NCBI GenBank assembly: GCA_947044405.1
Contig: CAMRHE010000029.1
Location: 457,001-521,000 of the forward strand
From: Leptodactylus fallax
Taxonomy: Eukaryota; Chordata; Amphibia; Anura; Leptodactylidae
Direction: 5' to 3'
DNA: 64,000 nt
Shown piece after piece: positions 39,901 through 45,900 of this stretch (the stretch's first letter is position 1; every line of letters begins with the position of its first letter). The translations under genes and the position numbers were made by a program. The notes beneath the pieces were generated by a model, which saw only the letters and a list, made by a program, of their open reading frames with translations, had not been told where the DNA came from and did no database searches.

Positions 39901-42900
39901 CCTAGATGTCATCTTAGTCATGTAGTGTTTCTACAGTATATAAAAATAATGCTGAAACATAGCCTGGTTTAAATGCTGTATGTTGGCTATTTGTATGTAG
40001 TACAGTGAGTGTACTGTTGAGTATTTGTATGAAGTACAGTGAGTGCCATGCGAGGGTGAGCTGGGGGCCCATTGGGAGATTCACCTGTGGGCCAATCAAT
40101 GCCTGATTACATCTACTAATTTTACCTACAGTTGGGACATACCATACATTAGTGGTCTCTTATCTGTTGCTTTCCAGCATAGACTCATATTTGCAACACT
40201 AGAGGACCACAGATTGAAGACCTCTGCAAAACGTGATAAGAATTGTTGCTTATTGATTGTAGCTACCCTCACCCCATTCATAATAATATAAATTAAACAG
40301 GGAACAACCGTGGGGCAGATTTACTAATGAAAACGTTCCAGAATTATGGTGTAATTTGCTCCAAAATACTGTTTAAGGCCAGGGCCCCAAGTGGCACAAA
40401 TGCCACAGTTTGGACGCGGCACAAAGGCCACGGCAAAAAATGTGGCATTTACAGTCCCTGCAAGGTGGATGGGATTCTAGTGAATCCCATCCACACATTG
40501 CAGAAAAATATGTGAAGTGGAAATGCTGTGATTTCCAAATTGTTGCATTTTTGGAAATTGAGGCATGTCAATTATACCTACGGAAACACCAGCGGTTTCC
40601 CTATAGGTATAATTGAAGCAGAAAGTCCGCAGAGGACAATGCCAGCGGCAATGCCAGCGGCAATGCCAGCGATCAGAGCCCTAGGCATCTAAAGGGCTAA
40701 TGCCCGCAATTAGAGCAGGCTCTGATCGCTGGCATTAACCCTTTGATGCCTTGGTCAAATCGTAGTCAGATTTGAACTCTATGGATTTTACAATATACCC
40801 TTGGGGATCTAAAAATAATAGTGAAAAAAAGAATACAAAAGATTTCCCTTCCCTTTCTCTAAATCAGAAATTAAAGTCAATAAAGTCAAACACAAGCATA
40901 TGAGGCATCCCTGTGTCTAAAAATGCCCTAACTACAAACCATTAAAAACATTTTTTCCACTACGCTGTAGTGGAAAAAAAAATCAAAATGGCGAAACCAC
41001 TGTTTTTTCTCTCTTTCTCCTCATATACAATTTTGAATAGAAAACTGTCAAAACCAATGTACACCGAACTGGACCTTCACCGCTTCCTTTCCCCCTTCAA
41101 AAATATGTGTCCTGCAACATCACTTCCGTTTTGTCCTATATCTACCTTGTATGCTCTGATGTCACTCCCTGCCTTTGTATTGAAATGGGAAAGGGAGATT
41201 GGTAAATAATTCCCCCCGAATCAATGGAGAAGGGCTTTCCAACTCTGTCATGGCTTCTCCATCTCATGCACAGTACAGGAAACTAATAATAAACTCCTGT
41301 TCCGTAAGGACCATGCAATCTATCCCAACACCTCGGACAGATGCTGGAGATGACAGCAGGGTAGGGGGCCCATGACATATTTGGTGGGAATGTCCATCCA
41401 TTCACCAGTATTGGTCCAGAGTGAGGTCATACACAAAGTCACAGAACTTAAGTTAGATCACTCACCATGCGCTCTTCTGCTATCCATTTTCCCACTTGGT
41501 TAGAAAAAAACTATGCAAATCCCTACTAAACTATATACTCACCGCAGCTTGCACGGTCATTCCTCGTTTATGGAAAACCACATGAGCCCCATCAATCTCT
41601 GATTGGTTTCAGGAAATATGGCACTTCCATCTAATGGTGAACTTCATATATGAGAATAACCCCTCTTTGGGACATAAATGCAGACTTTGGGACCCTTGGG
41701 TTACAGTGGCTTGCAAAAGTATTCGTTCCTCTAGAATTTTTTCACATTTTGTCACCTTACAACCACAAACTTTATTTTATTGAGATTTTAAGTGATAGAC
41801 CAACACAAAGTAGCACATAATTGTGAAGAGGAAAGAAAATTATACATGGTTTTCAAAATTTTAATGAAATAAAAATCTAAAAAGTGTGACTTGCAAAAGT
41901 ATTCAGCCCCCTGTACTCTGATATCCCTAAATAAAATCCAGTGCAATCAATTGCCTTCAGAAGTCACTTAGTTAGTTAATAAAGTCCAGCTGTGTGTAAT
42001 TTAGTATAAATACACCTGTTCTATGAAGGCCTCAGTGGTTTGTTAGTGAACAAACAGCATCATGAAGACCAAGGAACTCACCAGACAGGTCAGTGATAAA
42101 GTTGTGGAGAAGTTTAAAGCAGGGTTAGGTTATAAAAACATATCCCAATCTTTGAGCATTCCAAGGAACATTGTTCAATCACCTTATTGCTATTGTTTTG
42201 TCTCCCCCCCCCCCCCCTATTTGTCTTTGTACTGTAATTTATAACCTGTATACTCTCTGCTGTGTCACAGGATTTGTTCTATATTTGTTATATGCTTTCT
42301 ACCTTTTGATATAGTTTTTCAGCATGGCATTGCAATACCAATGCCTGCTACCTTCATAAAAACTTAAATAAAATGTTATTTTAAAAATGCTATCAAAACA
42401 TTAGACATTTCCCAAAATGGTATAAATAAAAAGTATTGGCCCCCTCAAAAAAAGACACCTTATAAAAAGTTAGTTGTCAAATTATGTCAGATTTTTTTCA
42501 AACTTTTGGATTTTTGTGAAGGTGTTAAAACATAACAAAAACTATAATTTGGTATTGCCATAATCGTAACAACTGACAAAATACAGGTAACATTTTGGCT
42601 GCTCTGTGAATGCTGTAAAACTAAACTCATAAGAAAATGGAGCATTTTTTCTCTAATTCCACCCTATTCTGACTTTGCAGTTTCCCAATACATCATATGG
42701 AATATTAAATGGTACCATTATGAAATGCAATTTGTCCTGCAAAAATTAAGCCCTCATACAGCTCATGAGCAGAAAAATAAAAAAAGTTATGGTTTTTGGA
42801 AGGTGGGAGTAAAAAAAAAATTTAAATCAAAAAATGAAAAAAGGTTGCGTTGGGAAGGGGTTAAAATATTTCTTATGTTTTTATGAATAGTGAAGTTTTT

Positions 42901-45900
42901 CAATAAACAATATGTAGACCATATTCAATTATCAACACAATTCATTGCTTTCTCCCATTGTTTATCACTATCAGTGGGTGTGTATACAATAACTTCCTGT
43001 GATCTGAAACATTGCTTATCCCTCCCTGGGCTACAAGAGGTGCTCTTGCATGATTTCCGTTATTTCTCAGAACACAGGTCTGTGACATTTACTGCCACGT
43101 GTCTGTTATGAGATGTATTGTAAAAACGGCTGACCACTCTTATGTAAGCAAAAAGTAACCACTCCATAATAAAATAGTATGCTATGTAATACTATAGTAC
43201 ATACTGTATACCTATATAGTGCATACCTTCAGCAAGTACTCAGCTTTCTGTCAGTGAATGACAACAATTTAAGGCTGAAAATCCTCATCTAATGGCAATG
43301 AATTTTGAAAGCCCAATAACTTGGGAACATGTGAATCTAAACCACCTCAAGTGTAACATTTCAAAGGGCATTTGGTCTTCTCTGGTAAAATATCATTACA
43401 GCTATATTAGCTAAAATAAGTCGGAGGGCCTATCTTCCATCTAGGCAGAACATGTGTGTCCACTTTCAAATGCATCTCAATGCTGGACCATTGAAGATCA
43501 TTATTGTGGAAGGTTCTGGGCCTGCAGGTTGATCATCTGGTGTACTAGTAAGCCAAACTGACCCAGATTGTGTTTGATTTGTCCCTCAGCTTTACCTATC
43601 AGAGGAGAGCTTGATTAAAGCACACCCAAAGCATATCCTGTAAGGACCCCAAAGCTGAAGACTTCATTCATACTGGCCGACTACATATGTAAGTATAACT
43701 TGCCACTTAATGATAAACCGTTGCAATAAACTTTAGACTAAGGCCCCACGTTGCAGAAAAGCAGCTTTTTTGTTGCAGATTTTGAATCCCATCCACCTTG
43801 CACTGACTGTAAAACCGCAGTGTTTTATGCCACATGGGGCCCCGGGCTAAACCATAGGATAAAAGGCACACTTGCATCGGGCCCTATGGTAGTGGCCCTT
43901 GGGACCCTTAGACAGTCCAGCATTTAGAGTGCCTTCCCACTGGTCTGAGCAGTGGATCTGGGCCGCCCCGGTATGTCCAGACTCCATCTAAGATTCCAAT
44001 CTAAGCATGCATGTGTATGGGGAAGTCAAGGTGACGAGTTGTCAAGTGTCAAATCGACAGCTATTGAAGGTGCACAGGCACCTTAATAGGGCATAGATGG
44101 GAGATAGGTGAAGATTTTTAGGGTAGATCACTTAAAAATTAAAGAGTTTTTCTGGGACAGATGTGAATATAAAGAGAGGGCAAGGAAGAGGTTAAAATAA
44201 CAAAAGAAGCCATACTAACCTGTCCTAAACTCCACCATCCTAACTGCAATTTCGTGGTCCCTATGGTGGTCTTCTTTTCTGGTTCTCCAATGATGATGTG
44301 CCATCCCACATGTGGCCACTTCAATCACTAGCCTCAGTGGTCACGTGCATCACTGCAGAAGTTCTGGCTCCCGCAGTGATGTACCTGACCACCTACACAC
44401 GATCCCCGAGGCCAGTGATGGGCTGCAGCAGCCACATGGGTGGCAAGACACATGATCACTGGTGTGTTGGAACAAAAGCCTGGCAAGGAGGAGCTGGGAT
44501 GGCGGGGCCTAGGACAGATGAACATGAATTCTTTTGTTATTTTAATCCCTCCCTGTCCTTTGTCATGTGAGAAGGGCAAAGTTTGTTGGTTCTCTGATAC
44601 CAGTATATGTTACATAACATTGGTTTATTTAGCTTTATCTAAGTAGTAAACTCAGTTTGTAGAAATGCACTGTGGTGTGGGCGTATAGGAGAGAAAAAAA
44701 AGAGTGCCCCTAGGGTAATAATGTTTAAGATAAATGCTTATCAGTGACCCACAAAATCCTTGTGTATGGGTACTCACCTATTGTAAGATCAAATCAGGCG
44801 AAATGAAGCATATAGACTCCCATGTCCATGAGGATGCTGCCTTGCCTCAGTTCCATCAGGTGTGATGCCCTTCACATCGGGTGGTGTAGAAATAGATGCA
44901 ATAATGGAAGAAACCTTCCAGGAAGGCTCTGGCGCAAATCCCTTTAAATTTTTGTTACCCAATTACCCCTTTGTAGTAAGAGGCGGATATTCCTTTTTGG
45001 ATATAAATAAATACAGATTTTTATTAGCAGTAAATGACTCGTTTCGAGGTTCACAGACAACTTTCTCAAATAAACAAAATTGATATATAACTGATTATTT
45101 ATACCCAAAAAAGGAATTTCTGCCACTTACTACAAAGGGGTAATTCGGTAACAAAAATTTAAAGGGATTTTCCCCAGAGCCTTCCTGGAAGGTTTCTTCC
45201 ATTACTGCATCTAGAAATGCACTGAAAAGGGAACTTAACTAGTTCAGGGCTGGGCCATTTTCCCTGGTTCAGGACATACATGCGGTTTTGAGGGATATTT
45301 TTGTCCTTTGAGTTATTCAAATAATCTTTTTAGGTGAGTGGCATATATGGTTTAATTTATATGTTTTATGTTTTTATTTTTCCATGTTTTTATTTATTTT
45401 AATATCCGAGAAAATGTAAACAAAATGAGAGGAAACATGTCTGCTACTAACAAATGTTTAATAGTTTTTCTTCCCTCTCTCTGCTACAGTCATTTTTTTT
45501 ACACATTTTCTTTTGTATTTTTGCTTATTTACTTTTTTACACTTCGGGCCCTCCCATAAGGTCATAATTGACCTGGTTGGTGGGGGGGGATATCATTTAA
45601 CTTTTTTTTTTTTTTTTTTTTTGCTGATTTCTCCTGTAACTGGGGTTGATATTAGCCCTAGTTACAGAAGGAATGCACCCTCCTGTAATGTATACATAGC
45701 TACAGTGGGGAAAAAAGGTATTTAGTCAGCCACCAATTGTGCAAGTTCTCCCACTTAAAAAGATGAGAGAGGCCTGTAATTGACATCATAGGTAAACCTC
45801 AACTATGAGAGACAAAATGAGAAAACATATCCAGAAAATCACATTGTCTGATTTTTTAAAGAATTTATTTGCAAATTATGGTGGAAAATATGTATTTGGT

